The position numbers were made by a program, and so were the translations under genes. A DNA stretch of 64,000 nt from Asterias rubens (taxonomy: Eukaryota; Echinodermata; Asteroidea; Forcipulatida; Asteriidae): NCBI RefSeq assembly GCF_902459465.1, contig NC_047076.1:13958146-14022145 (forward strand), written 5' to 3'. Every line of letters begins with the position of its first letter. Position 1 is the stretch's first letter. Below the pieces are notes generated by a model that had not been told where the DNA came from, made no database searches, and worked only from the letters and a program-made list of their open reading frames with translations. Of this stretch, positions 21,216 to 32,700 are shown in pieces.

Positions 21216-24200
21216 ATTTGAGACCAATCCTATTGTTCCAGCAACCTGTAACTTGGAGACTGTCTTTTACACATGACGAACTTCCGTTGGTTAAATTTTG
21301 AGGCAATTCGGAGAGAAAATGTTTCCGAAGCTAAAAAAACGTCAAGCTTACCTACCCCCTTGTAGTTTTTTTAAAAATCGGCCGAAATTAGTGTCTTCCA
21401 AATCGCCTGAAATTTCATACCTAGGTGTAATAGAGGGCGAGGAGCAGGAAAATCTTGGTTTTTGTCGTCTACGATGGCTACTTTTTGAGATAATGCCTCA
21501 TTTCGGATAGTACGACGGTTTAAAATCCAGATTAAAATGAGTGTTTGAGACCCATTCTATTGTTCCAGCAACCTGTAACTTGGAGACTGTCTTTTACACA
21601 TGACGAACTTCCTTTGGTTAAATTTTGAGGCAATTCGGAGAGAAAATTTTTCCGAGGCTGAAAAAACGTCAAGCTTACCCCCTTGTAGTTTTTTCAAAAA
21701 TCGGCCGAAATTTTTGTCTTCCAAATCGCCTGAAATTTCATACCTAGGTGTAATAGAGGGCGAGGAGCAGGAAAATCTTGGTTTCAGTCGTCTACGATGG
21801 CTACTTTTTGAGATAATGCCTCAGTTCGGATAGTACGACGGTTTAATTTCAAGGTTAAAATGAATATTTGAGACCCATCCTATTGTTCCAGCATTCTGTA
21901 ACTTGGAGACTGTCTTTTACACATGACGAACTTCCTTTGGTTAAATTTTGAGGCAATTCGGAGAGAAAATTTTTCCGAGGCTGAAAAAACGTCAAGCTTA
22001 CCCCCTTGTAGTTTTTTCAAAAATCGGCCGAAATTTTTGTCTTCCAAATCGCCTGAAATTTCATACCTAGGTGTAATAGAGGGCGAGGAGCAGGAAAATC
22101 TTGGTTTTTGTCGTCTACGATAGTTCTTTTTTGAGATATTGCCTCATTTCGGATAGTACGACGGTTTAAAATCAAGGTTAAAATGAATATTTGAGACCCA
22201 TCCTATTGTTCCAGCATTCTGTAACTTGGAGACTGTCTTTTACACATGACGAACTTCCTTTGGTTAAATTTTGAGGCAATTCGGAGAGAAAATTTTTCCG
22301 AGGCTGAAAAAACGTCAAGCTTACCCCCTTGTAGTTTTTTCAAAAATCGGCCGAAATTGTTGTCTTCCAAATCGCCTGAAATTTCATACCTAGGTGTAAT
22401 AGAGGGCGAGGAGCAGGAAAATCTTTGTTTTTGTCGTCTACGATGGTTCTTTTTTGAGATATTGCCTCATTTCGGATAGTACGACGGTTTAAAATCAAGG
22501 TTAAAATGAATATTTGAGACCCATCCTATTGTTCCAGCATTCTGTAACTTGGAGACTGTCTTTTACACGTGACGAACTTCCTTTGGTTAAATTTTGAGGC
22601 AATTCGGAGAGAAAATTTTGCCGAGGCTGAAAAAACGTCAAGCTTACCCCCTTGTAGTTTTTTCAAAAATCGGCCGAAATTTTTGTCTTCCAAATCGCCT
22701 GAAATTTCATACCTAGGTGTAATAGAGGGCGAGGAGCAGGAAAATCTTGGTTTTAGTCGTCTACGATGGCTACTTTTTGAGATAATGCCTCATTTCGGAT
22801 AGTACGACGGTTTAAAATCCAGATTAAAATGAATATTTGAGACCCATCCTATTGTTCCAGCATTCTGTAACTTGGAGACTGTCTTTTACACATGACGAAC
22901 TTCCTTTGGTTAAATTTTGAGGCAATTCGGAGAGAAAATTTTTCCGAGGCTGAAAAAACGTCAAGCTTACCTACCCCCTTGTAGTTTTTTCCAAAATCGG
23001 CCGAAATTTTTGTCTTCCAAATCGCCTGAAATTTCATACCTAGGTGTAATAGAGGGCGAGGAGCAGGAAAATCTTGGTTTTAGTCGTCTACGATGGCTAC
23101 TTTTTGAGATAATGCCTCATTTCGGATAGTACGACGGTTTAAAATCCAGACTAAAATGAATATTTGAGACCCATCCTATTGTTCCAGCATTCTGTAACTT
23201 GGAGACTGTCTTTTACACGTGACGAACTTCCTTTGGTTAAATTTTGAGGCAATTCGGAGAGAAAATTTTTCCGAGGCTGAAAAAACGTCAAGCTTACCCC
23301 CTTGTAGTTTTTTCAAAAATCGGCCGAAATTTTTGTCTTCCAAATCGCCTGAAATTTCATACCTAGGTGTAATAGAGGGCGAGGAGCAGGAAAATCTTGG
23401 TTTTAGTCGTCTACGATGGCTACTTTTTGAGATAATGCCTCATTTCGGATAGTACGACGGTTTAAAATCCAGATTAAAATGAATATTTGAGACCCATCCT
23501 ATTGTTCCAGCATTCTGTAACTTGGAGACTGTCTTTTACACATGACGAACTTCCTTTGGTTAAATTTTGAGGCAATTCGGAGAGAAAATTTTTCCGAGGC
23601 TGAAAAAACGTCAAGCTTACCCCCTTGTAGTTTTTTCAAAAATCGGCCGAAATTTTTGTCTTCCAAATCGCCTGAAATTTCATACCTAGGTGTAATAGAG
23701 GGCGAGGAGCAGGAAAATCTTGGTTTTAGTCGTCTACGATGGCTACTTTTTGAGATATTGCCTCATTTCGGATAGTACGACGGTTTAAAATCAAGTTTAA
23801 AATGAATATTTGAGACCCATCCTATTGTTCCAGCATTCTGTAACTTGGAGACTGTCTTTTACACGTGACGAACTTCCTTTGGTTAAATTTTGAGGCAATT
23901 CGGAGAGAAAATTTTTCCGAGGCTGAAAAAACGTCAAGCTTACCCCCTTGTAGTTTTTTCAAAAATCGGCCGAAATTTTTGTCTTCCAAATCGCCTGAAA
24001 TTTAATACCTAAGTGTAATAGAGGGCGAGGAGCAGGAAAATCTTGGTTTTAGTCGTCTACGATGGCTACTTTTTGAGATAATGCCTCATTTCGGATAGTA
24101 CGACGGTTTAAAATCCAGATTAAAATGAATATTTGAGACCCATCCTATTGTTCCAGCATTCTGTAACTTGGAGACTGTCTTTTACACATGACGAACTTCC

Positions 24201-25803
24201 TTTGGTTAAATTTTGAGGCAATTCGGAGAGAAAATTTTTCCGAGGCTGAAAAAACGTCAAGCTTACTCCCTTGTAGTTTTTTCAAAAATCGGCCGAAATT
24301 TTTGTCTTCCAAATCGCCTGAAATTTCATACCTAGGTGTAATAGAGGGCGAGGAGCAGGAAAATCTTGGTTTTAGTCGTCTACGATGGCTACTTTTTGAG
24401 ATAATGCCTCATTTCGGATAGTACGACGGTTTAAAATCCAGATTAAAATGAATATTTGAGACCCATCCTATTGTTCCAGCATTCTGTAACTTGGAGACTG
24501 TCTTTTACACATGACGAACTTCCTTTGGTTAAATTTTGAGGCAATTCGGAGAGAAAATTTTTCCGAGGCTGAAAAAACGTCAAGCTTACCCCCTTGTAGT
24601 TTTTTCAAAAATCGGCCGAAATGTTTGTCTTCCAAATCGCCTGAAATTTCATACCTAGGTGTAATAGAGGGCGAGGAGCAGGAAAATCTTGGTTTTAGTC
24701 GTCTACGATGGCTACTTTTTGAGATAATGCTTCAGTTCGGATAGTACGACGGTTTAATTTCAAGGTTAAAATGAATATTTGAGACCCATCCTATTGTTCC
24801 AGCATTCTGTAACTTGGAGACTGTCTTTTACACGTGACGAACTTCCTTTGGTTAAATTTTGAGGCAATTCGGAGAGAAAATTTTTCCGAGGCTGAAAAAA
24901 CGTCAAGCTTACCCCCTTGTAGTTTTTTCCAAAATCGGCCGAAATTTTTGTCTTCCAAATCGCCTGAAATTTCATACCTAGGTGTAATAGAGGGCGAGGA
25001 GCAGGAAAATCTTGGTTTTAGTCGTCTACGATGGCTACTTTTTGAGATAATGCCTCATTTCGGATAGTACGACGGTTTAAATTCAAAGATTAAAATGAAT
25101 ATTTGAGACCCATCCTATTGTTCCAGCATTCTGTAACTTGGAGACTGTCTTTTACACATGACGAACTTCCTTTGGTTAAATTTTGAGGCAATTCGGAGAG
25201 AAAATTTTTCCGAGGCTGAAAAAACGTCAAGCTTACTCCCTTGTAGTTTTTTCAAAAATCGGCCGAAATTTTTGTCTTCCAAATCGCCTGAAATTCATAC
25301 CTAAGTGTAATAGAGGGCGAGGAGCAGGAAAATCTTGGTTTTAGTCGTCTACGATGGCTACTTTTTGAGATAATGCCTCATTTCGGATAGTACGACGGTT
25401 TAAAATCCAGATTAAAATGAATATTTGAGACCCATCCTATTGTTCCAGCATTCTGTAACTTGGAGACTGTCTTTTACACATGACGAACTTCCTTTGGTTA
25501 AATTTTGAGGCAATTCGGAGAGAAAATTTTTCCGAGGCTGAAAAAACGTCAAGCTTACCCCCTTGTAGTTTTTTCAAAAATCGGCCGAAATTTGTGTCTT
25601 CCAAATCGCCTGAAATTTCATACCTAGGTGTAATAGAGGGCGAGGAGCAGGAAAATCTTGGTTTTAGTCGTCTACGATGGCTACTTTTTGAGGTAATGCC
25701 TCATTTCGGATAGTACGACGGTTTAAAATCAAGGTTAAAATGAGTGTTTGAGACCCATCCTATTGTTCCAGCAACCTGTAACTTGGAGACTGCCTTTTAC
25801 TCT
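21216..25803 (+). repeat. 323-bp satellite array, 14 units plus a partial
   Basis: The word TGTTCCAGCA recurs at 21234, 21561, 21884, 22207, 22530, 22853, 23180, 23503, 23826, 24149, 24472, 24795, 25118, 25441 and 25764. The period is 323 bp; two units carry a 4-bp CTAC insertion (327 bp). Copies differ at only a few positions. Almost every unit has one plus-strand frame of about 77 codons that starts MTNFLWLNFEAIRREN and ends before TAG. The period is not a multiple of three, so this is not one long protein. Confidence 0.95.
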
Positions 25804-25889
25804 ACCACCTGGCCAAATAATCCAACCTAGTTTCGGGTATGACCTACCCCAAATTCATTCCCGCGACAAGCAGTAAAATCAAGTCTATA

Positions 25890-25985
25890 TAATGTACGGG
25901 TACAGGATTCGAACCGGGTGTACCAGCTCTCGGTAGAACACGCATTGGAACTATCCAGTGCACCTAGGTGCCCGTTGGTGTGACT
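25890..25985 (-). repeat. tRNA-like sequence
   Basis: On the minus strand CACCTAGGTGCACTGGATAG serves as a D-arm-like start and GGTTCGAATCC is a perfect B box, but the acceptor stem is poor. Probably a SINE head or tRNA pseudogene. Confidence 0.5.
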
Positions 25986-26044
25986 GGGAGGGATTTTTAT
26001 ACTATTTATAATAATTCGCTGCGTCCACTCAAGCAAAAAAGAAA

Positions 26045-26135
26045 AGAAACATACACCCAGTAGAGTTGAACCAGGGTCTCGTGGCTCCCAGTCCCATACG
26101 TAGTTAGTGTAGCTACGGCGCCACCTATCATGCTA
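26045..26135 (-). repeat. tRNA-like sequence
   Basis: On the minus strand a tRNA-like layout ends in GGTTCAACTC (imperfect B box), with TAGGTGGCGCCGTAGCTACA as its 5' part. It is adjacent to another tRNA-like sequence on the same strand. Pseudogene or SINE remnant. Confidence 0.4.
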
Positions 26136-26139
26136 TGAG

Positions 26140-26632
26140 ATTTAGTACAATTAATTAAATGAACCCAATTAACCACACCATTAAAGACGTAATTTTTGTT
26201 TTATTTATTTGACCTCGGAAGTTTTTTCTTCTGGACAATTATGTGTATTCAAATTATCTGTCTTTTTATAAACTGAAAAAAAAGACGTCCAGCTGCATTC
26301 TCATCAAAAATTTGCCTAAAATTGAAGAAAGGCAAGGGGTAAGTCCAGCATTTTCATCACTGAAATCATTTTAAAAAACGACTAAAATGCTTGACTTCTG
26401 ATGATGACAAATGTTTGTCCCTTAAATTTTACACTTAGGTCTTTTTTGATGAAAATGCTGGAATCACGACCTCTTTTGTTTTGTTTTTAATGTGATTTTG
26501 TTTAATTTCGGGCCCGTAATGGATACAAATCCTGGACTTACTACCCCTTGTGATGTTTTCCAATATTGAGGGTGCACAGTTTTGAAGTTTGATTTTACGT
26601 TAAAGGCTTTGCACAACAATAATGAAAGAGAA
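26140..26632. other. Non-coding, with a small inverted repeat
   Basis: CCAGCATTTTCATCA near 26347 faces TGATGAAAATGCTGG near 26448. No gene seen. Confidence 0.5.
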
Positions 26633-26633
26633 A

Positions 26634-27045
26634 ACATGAAACACAGATTCAACCTTATTCCATTGCAACTTAATTTCGTACAGTTGCTATTAAAACTACG
26701 AGGCATTTAAATAACTACACGCAATATTTTGCAAATATTGGATGCATTAATAATAATAATAATTGTATTGTATTGTATCAAATTTTATTCCTTAAACGGA
26801 ACAAACCTCATTCCCTACGGGAAGGGTTACAACAATAAAACATGAAACACAGATTCAACCTTATTCCATTGCAATTTCATTTCGTACAGTTGCTATTAAA
26901 AACTACGAGGCATTTAAATAACTACACGCAATATTTTGCAAATATTGGATGCATTAATAATAATAATAATAATAATTGTATTGTATTGTATCAAATTTTA
27001 TTCCTTAAACGGAACAAACCTCATTCCCTACGGCAAGGGTTACAA
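26634..27045. repeat. Tandem duplication of about 206 bp
   Basis: ACATGAAACACAGATTCAACC starts both halves (26634 and 26840). Each half ends in a TAATAATAAT-ATTGTATTGTATTG stretch and TTAAACGGAACAAACCTC. The halves differ by a few bases and by ATT-repeat length. Confidence 0.88.
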
Positions 27046-27480
27046 CAATAACAAAACTTAAACTTATTATACAACACAGAAGAATAGCTCTCGAGAGGTC
27101 AGCAAGAACAAATTTTAAATTATGTTTGGGTTTCGAAACACAATTAATGATGGTTTTCTTTTGAGAACTCACAAAGAAATTTATTTTTTTCTTGTCAGAT
27201 AAGATACTAAAACCTGTGTAATTTTGACCCATGGTATCATACAATATCTTTCCGAATACAGTAAACATTTGACAAAACAAATGAAATGAATTTGGATTTC
27301 AACATCCTCCAAGCAGTGAATACATACGATCCTTAAATTCTACACCTGTATATCTCCCAACCTCAACTTGTAATTTATGTGCTTAGCACCTAAACATTGC
27401 TAAGCAGTGACGATATTGAGGATTGTGTACAAATAACTTAGGTATGGCTATATGTCGAAGTTCTTTTTAAACGTCCTATA
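27046..27480. other. Non-coding stretch
   Basis: Between the tandem duplication and the hammerhead-bearing element. No gene recognised on either strand. Confidence 0.4.
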
Positions 27481-27486
27481 TGTATA

Positions 27487-27846
27487 TATATTTGGTTTGC
27501 GGTAACACCATGTGTGTATCTACTTGCCAGGTAGAGTTTGTTCTGAGAGAACTGTCTTGCTTTATTCTACTACCGCAGAGTAGATGTTCGGGTATTCGGG
27601 AGACTTCTAAGTTCTGAAAAGAACTGTCCTGCTTATTAACTATTACCTGGGCGGATGGTGAAGAAATAGGCTGGGACTACTACTTTAGCTTAGGCCTATT
27701 CGATCGTAATTAACTATACTACCGCGGAGTAAGTTCTTGGGTTGGTCTCAACGTTTCGACTAGCTTGCTCTAGTCATTGTCAGGAGACTGAACAAACTCT
27801 ACCTGGCAAGTAGATACACACATGATGTTACCGCAAACCAAATATA
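27487..27846 (-). mobile_element. Hammerhead-bearing element with 57-bp inverted termini
   Basis: Arms 27487-27543 and 27790-27846 are inverted copies with one or two mismatches, each with the TTTGGTTTGCGGTAACA terminus. Just inside the right arm, on the minus strand, is the hammerhead-like motif. Penelope-like elements are known to have inverted or tandem terminal repeats with hammerhead motifs, so this may be a PLE terminal unit or a small non-autonomous relative. Confidence 0.75.
27745..27788 (-). ncRNA. Hammerhead-ribozyme-like motif (core mutated)
   Basis: Stem I GTCTC/GAGAC, core CTGACAA, stem II GACTAG-AGCAAG-CTAGTC, then GAAA, CGTT and the stem I partner. The core has A where the required G8 should be, so this copy is probably inactive. 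Stem III would be minimal. Confidence 0.6.
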
Positions 27847-27956
27847 CATGTACATTGATACCTCACCATGCAATGCCTCAAATCCTATGACCTTTATGTA
27901 CTAAGTTTATTTCTTTTGGTAATCTCTAAAAGCAGTTGCAAATAAATACATTACAT

Positions 27957-28320
27957 AATTCTTTGGGTACTTTTTGTAACACTAAACACAATGTTTACAG
28001 ATTTGCATTAAACTTACACCGTTTGAAGATAATGATAGTAGAAAGCTTACCTTTAAAAGTTACTTGCTGAGGTGATGTAGTTTGTGAGAAATGAGTAAAA
28101 CAATGTCCTGAACATACGTTTTTACATGCTAAAATAATTTTCGAAGAGTCAAAAGTTATTTCCATGACATTGTTTTACTCATTACTCAAAAAGTACAGCT
28201 TCACAGCAAGTCATGTTTTCAGGGAAGCTTTCTACCATCATTATCTTCAATTTGAGTAAGTTTAATGTAAATCTGTAGACATTGGGTTTTTGGTCCTACA
28301 AAAGTACCCAGACCCTTTAA
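27957..28320. repeat. R3 foldback element
   Basis: The ends are inverted: GGGTACTTTTTGTAACAC at the left and TACAAAAGTACCCAGACCC at the right. AAGATAATGATAGTAGAAAG and its inverse form long inner arms. Other copies are at 29394 and 41924. Confidence 0.8.
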
Positions 28321-28324
28321 ATGC

Positions 28325-28640
28325 ATCAACATAATAATAATAGTTGGTTCTTATATAGCCCTTTGTATCGCACCCTTAAGGGTCGAAACAAAGCGCTCAG
28401 TATTTTCCCCGCAAGGTATGTGGGGCCAGGTTTTTGAAGTATGGTATTGTTATCTTATAGCACCATGTAAATTGTTTTACAAGGTGCTGTGGTGCAATAT
28501 GCTTCCGATTAAACCAGGAACACCGCGGCGTACCCCTACTCTTCTGATATACGCACTTAGTTCTTTACTGTGCATTACACAACACACAGGAGCACACTCC
28601 GGTTCGAGCATCGATTAGAGGATCAGCGCAGAAGATAAGT
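28325..28640 (-). mobile_element. SINE, second family, head incomplete
   Basis: An ATA/AAT-rich tail lies at the left, then a body sharing CAGGAACACCG and GCATTACACAACACA-type blocks with the element at 58490-58850. The tRNA-like head is missing or decayed. Confidence 0.6.
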
Positions 28641-28850
28641 ACACATGGCATAGTCTTTAATAGACATTCAAGTCTGTTAAATCACAATTTTTCAGATTTT
28701 TCAAAGGTGAACAAAATACGGTAATTAGACTAAAATAGAAAGGACGCCATGCCCAATTGAAATCACCATAATAACTGCATCAATTTCAAAGTAAAGACAT
28801 CGTGCAAAATGACTTATATACAGTTATTAGTTGTAAAATTGTTTAGTAAA

Positions 28851-29393
28851 TGTTAAAGGCACTGGACCCTATTGAGAATACAGGGGTCAACTTCACAAAG
28901 AGTTGGGACTAGTCCTAACTTAGGACTAGTCCTAGGAGATATTAAAATCCTAAGGCTAGTCCTAAGTTAGGACGAGTAACTCGAGTTAAAAGACTAGTCT
29001 TAAAGGCAGTAGACACTATTACTCAAAATAATTTTTAGAATAAAACCTTACTTGGAAATAAGTTATAGGAAGACGTTGATAGCATAAAACATGGTGAGAA
29101 ACAGCTCCCTCTAAATTGATGTAGTTTTCGAGAAAGAAGTAATTTTCCTCAAATTTGATTTTGAGACCTCAAGTTTAGAATTTGTGTGACAAGGGTGTTT
29201 TTTCTTTCATTATTATCTCGTAACTTCGATGACCGATTGAGCTAAACTTTTCACAGGTTTGTTATTTCATGCATATGATGAGATACAGCAAGTAAGAAAA
29301 CTGGTCTTTGACAATTACCAAAAGTGTCTTTAACTCTTTGTGAAATCCACCCCTGGTCTTTGACAATATTACCAAACAGTGCCCAGTGCCTTT
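28851..29393. repeat. Three-layer nest of palindromic elements
   Basis: Outer: GGCACTGGACCCTATTGAG at 28856 and its matching end CAGTGCCCAGTGCC near 29375 (an R1-type element). Middle: CAGGGGTCAACTTCACAAAG at 28880 and inverted CTTTGTGAAATCCACCCCTG ending near 29355. Inner: another R1 at about 29000-29337. Each layer interrupts the one outside it. Confidence 0.8.
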
Positions 29394-29755
29394 AAAGGGT
29401 CTGGGTACTTTTTAAACAATGTCCACAGATTTCGAGAAATGAGTAAAACAATGTCACACAAGTTATTTTAGTCTCAGTATTAACATGTTGAAACGTATTA
29501 GCATGTTAAAACCATAACATACCATACATGTAACTGGTTAATACATTTTTACTTGCAATCTCTGAAAGTGAGACGTAAGTGATTTTGGTGACTTGTTTTA
29601 GTACTCATTTCTCAAAAACTACAGCACCTCAGCAAGTAATATTGTAAGGGAAGCTTTCTACCATCATTATCTTCAAACTGAGAAAGTTTAATGTAAATCT
29701 GTGGACATTATGTTCTGTGTTACAAAAAATACCCAAATCTTAAAATTGTTAAAAT
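29394..29755. repeat. R3 foldback element
   Basis: GGGTCTGGGTACTTTT starts directly at the end of the preceding nest. Long inverted arms include AGCTTTCTACCATCATTATC. Confidence 0.8.
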
Positions 29756-29776
29756 ACAAAAATGACACAAGTACAG

Positions 29777-32700
29777 TCACTTCCTCCAAAAGTTCTGATC
29801 CTGCACCATTTTGTTCTTGAAGTTCTGAAACCATTTATCTAGGACCGTCATGGGGATCCAGCTGATACTTGGCTGGGGTGTCATCTGCGACTGGTTTATT
29901 CCGAACGACGAGGCGTAGTTGTAGAAGTTCTCCAACATCTTCATGGAGAACTCTGAGAAGCTGGTAAAAGTCGACGTCTAAATAAATGGAGAGAAAACAA
30001 AAAGTAAGTAAAAGGCACTGGACCCCTTTGGTAATAGGCCGATCCATTTAGCTCCGCCCCATCATTGCGTATTGACCAATCACATCCCATTGCGCAACAC
30101 AAAGTCTGACAAATAAAGTCTGACATGCGTATGCTTGGAGTGGGCAGACGAGTTGTGCAGAATGGCATAGGAGAGCCTCACGTGTTCTTGCTCACATGTG
30201 CGCCGTGGATCGGTCTATTGTCAGAGACCAGTTTTCAAGCACTTGCCATGCCCATGTATCCCAACATGTATGCTTAAAATGTAACAAACCTGTGGAAGTT
30301 TGCCTTAATCGATTATCAAACTTCCAGAAAATAGTTGAAGAAAAAATTCTTTTTAGAAGTCTGAGAAAGGCTTCACGCCTGAAGTCTTTCGCAGATGCAA
30401 ATATTTCAGTGAGAAATCACTTCTTTCTCAAAAACTTTGTTACTTCAGAGGGAGCCGTTTCTCACGACGTTTTATTTTATCAACAGCTCTCATCGAGTCG
30501 CATTGTGTTTCTGATCGCGATGTCCGATTGTGTTTCGTAAGTAAATTATGTCGTCGTAAATAGTGGTGAGCAACACCATTGGTTCACCAAGCAGGAAGCC
30601 ACGACTATTGTTGTAGTTGTCGTGGAGGTACGATTAACCGAGTAGTTAAAAAACGATAGTCGCTACTCGACTAAGCAATCAATAGTTGCGACTTTGACAC
30701 TAGTCGCAATAGTCGCCCAGGCTTAATTGCATCACGATTAATTGAAGACGTAATAATAATAAAGACAAGTTCTTATTCAGCGCATTTTTCAATAACTATC
30801 TCAATGCGCTTTAGATTAGTGCCCTGGTCATTGGACAAATTACATCCCTGTAATCTTTCTCAGCCCCCCTGGGGAGTATACAGCCCTGAACTGCCTTGGC
30901 ACACCAGTGGCTTTTTCATACACAATATCAACCTCTACCCTCGCAGGTACCCATTTATACCCCCGAGTGGAAAGAAGCAACTATAGTCAAATGTCTTGCT
31001 CAAGGACACAAGTGTCATGACTGGGATTCGAACCCACACTCCGCTGACGTTTCCACCTGAACTTAGATTCAATGCCCTTAATCACTCGGTCATGACACCC
31101 AACAAATCCGATGCAGCCCTTTCATTTTTCAAATGTTACTAAAGCTTCCAAATGTTTCCTCCCCAGAAAAAGCCCTAATATTTAGGACTCTGTTTCTGTG
31201 AACAGCACAAAGGAAGAGTCCTATAGAGGGCTAGGCGCAACCTGAACTCCTGAGATACTGGGCCCAATTTCATAGAGCTGCTCGAAGACACTGGACACTA
31301 TTGGTAATTGTCAAAGACCAGTCTTCTCACTTGCTGTATCTCAACATTTGCATAAAATAACAACCCTGTGAAAATTTGAGCTCATTCGGTCATCTAAGTT
31401 GCGAGATAATTATGAAAGAAAAAAACACCCTTGTCACACGAAGTTGTGTGCTTTCAGATGCTTTATTTCGAGACCTCAAACTTCTTAATCTGAGGTCTCG
31501 AAATCAAATTCGTGGCAAATTACTTCTTTACTGAATACCACCTTAATTCAGAGGGAGCCATTTCTCACTAAGTTTGTTACCATCAACCGCTCTCCATTAC
31601 TTGTTACCAAGTAAGGTTTTATGCTAATAACTATTTTGAGTAATTACCAAAAGTGTCCACTGCCTTTAAGCACAAAATAAGCTAAGCAAATCAAAATTAT
31701 GCTAACCGAGATAAAGTTACCAGCCGGTGAGAATTTTTTTAACAGTATTTTCTACTTGAGCAGCTCTATGCAATTGGGACCTTGTTAACCGGAATAAAGT
31801 TACCACATGTACAAGGGTGTTTTTTTCTTTCATAATTATCTCGCAACTTAGATAACCGATTGAGCTCAAATTTTCACAGGGTTGTTATTTTAGGCAAATG
31901 TTGAGATACAGCAAGTGAGAAGACTGGTTTTTAACAATTACCAATACCCAGCCGACTGTGCACAACAACAAAATAAAAACGTACCTGGGTAGTTTCTGTT
32001 GGTATCTGATGCTGGATAACGTGAAGGGGTTCCACAGAGATTCCAATCTGTGACATCGTCTTCATCGGCTGCTGTACAGGCATAGACTGCATGAATGAGT
32101 TGTTTGTAGAACTTCCTTTGAAAGACACATTCAAACAAAATCATAAAAAGACAATCAATCAATCAACCCGCAGAGGCAGCAAGGGTACATCGCGCCGATT
32201 TCATGTGTCCACGTCCTACAGCCTCACGCCACATTTGGGCGATTTTGCTCGGCCGGCCAAGTTGTTGGGCCTAGGATGACCGAGAGCGGCCTCTGTCAAG
32301 GTCTCTTCCAGCCAGGAGCTGGTGCTAGGCCTCCCCTGGAGTTGATGGCGATGCTTTAGAGCTTTTTTAGCTGGGATGTTGTCAGCTAGGTGAGCGTCAT
32401 GACCGAAGAAGGCAGAGTGGCGGTGCTGAATTAGTTGGTTGATGGGGGGGGGGGCGAACACGTTCTTTGGGTGACCTCATTGTTGTTGACGAAGTGGAAC
32501 CACTGGATGCTAAAAATTGATCATTGACACTGGACACCTTCAGTAATATTTTCAGAGACCAGTCTTCTCACTTGGTGTATCTCAAAATATGCACAAAGAA
32601 CAAACCTGTAAAAATTTGAACTCAATTGGTCTTCGAAGTTGTGAGAGAATAATGGAAGATAAAAAAACCCTGTTCGTACGAAATTGTGTGCTTTCAGTTC

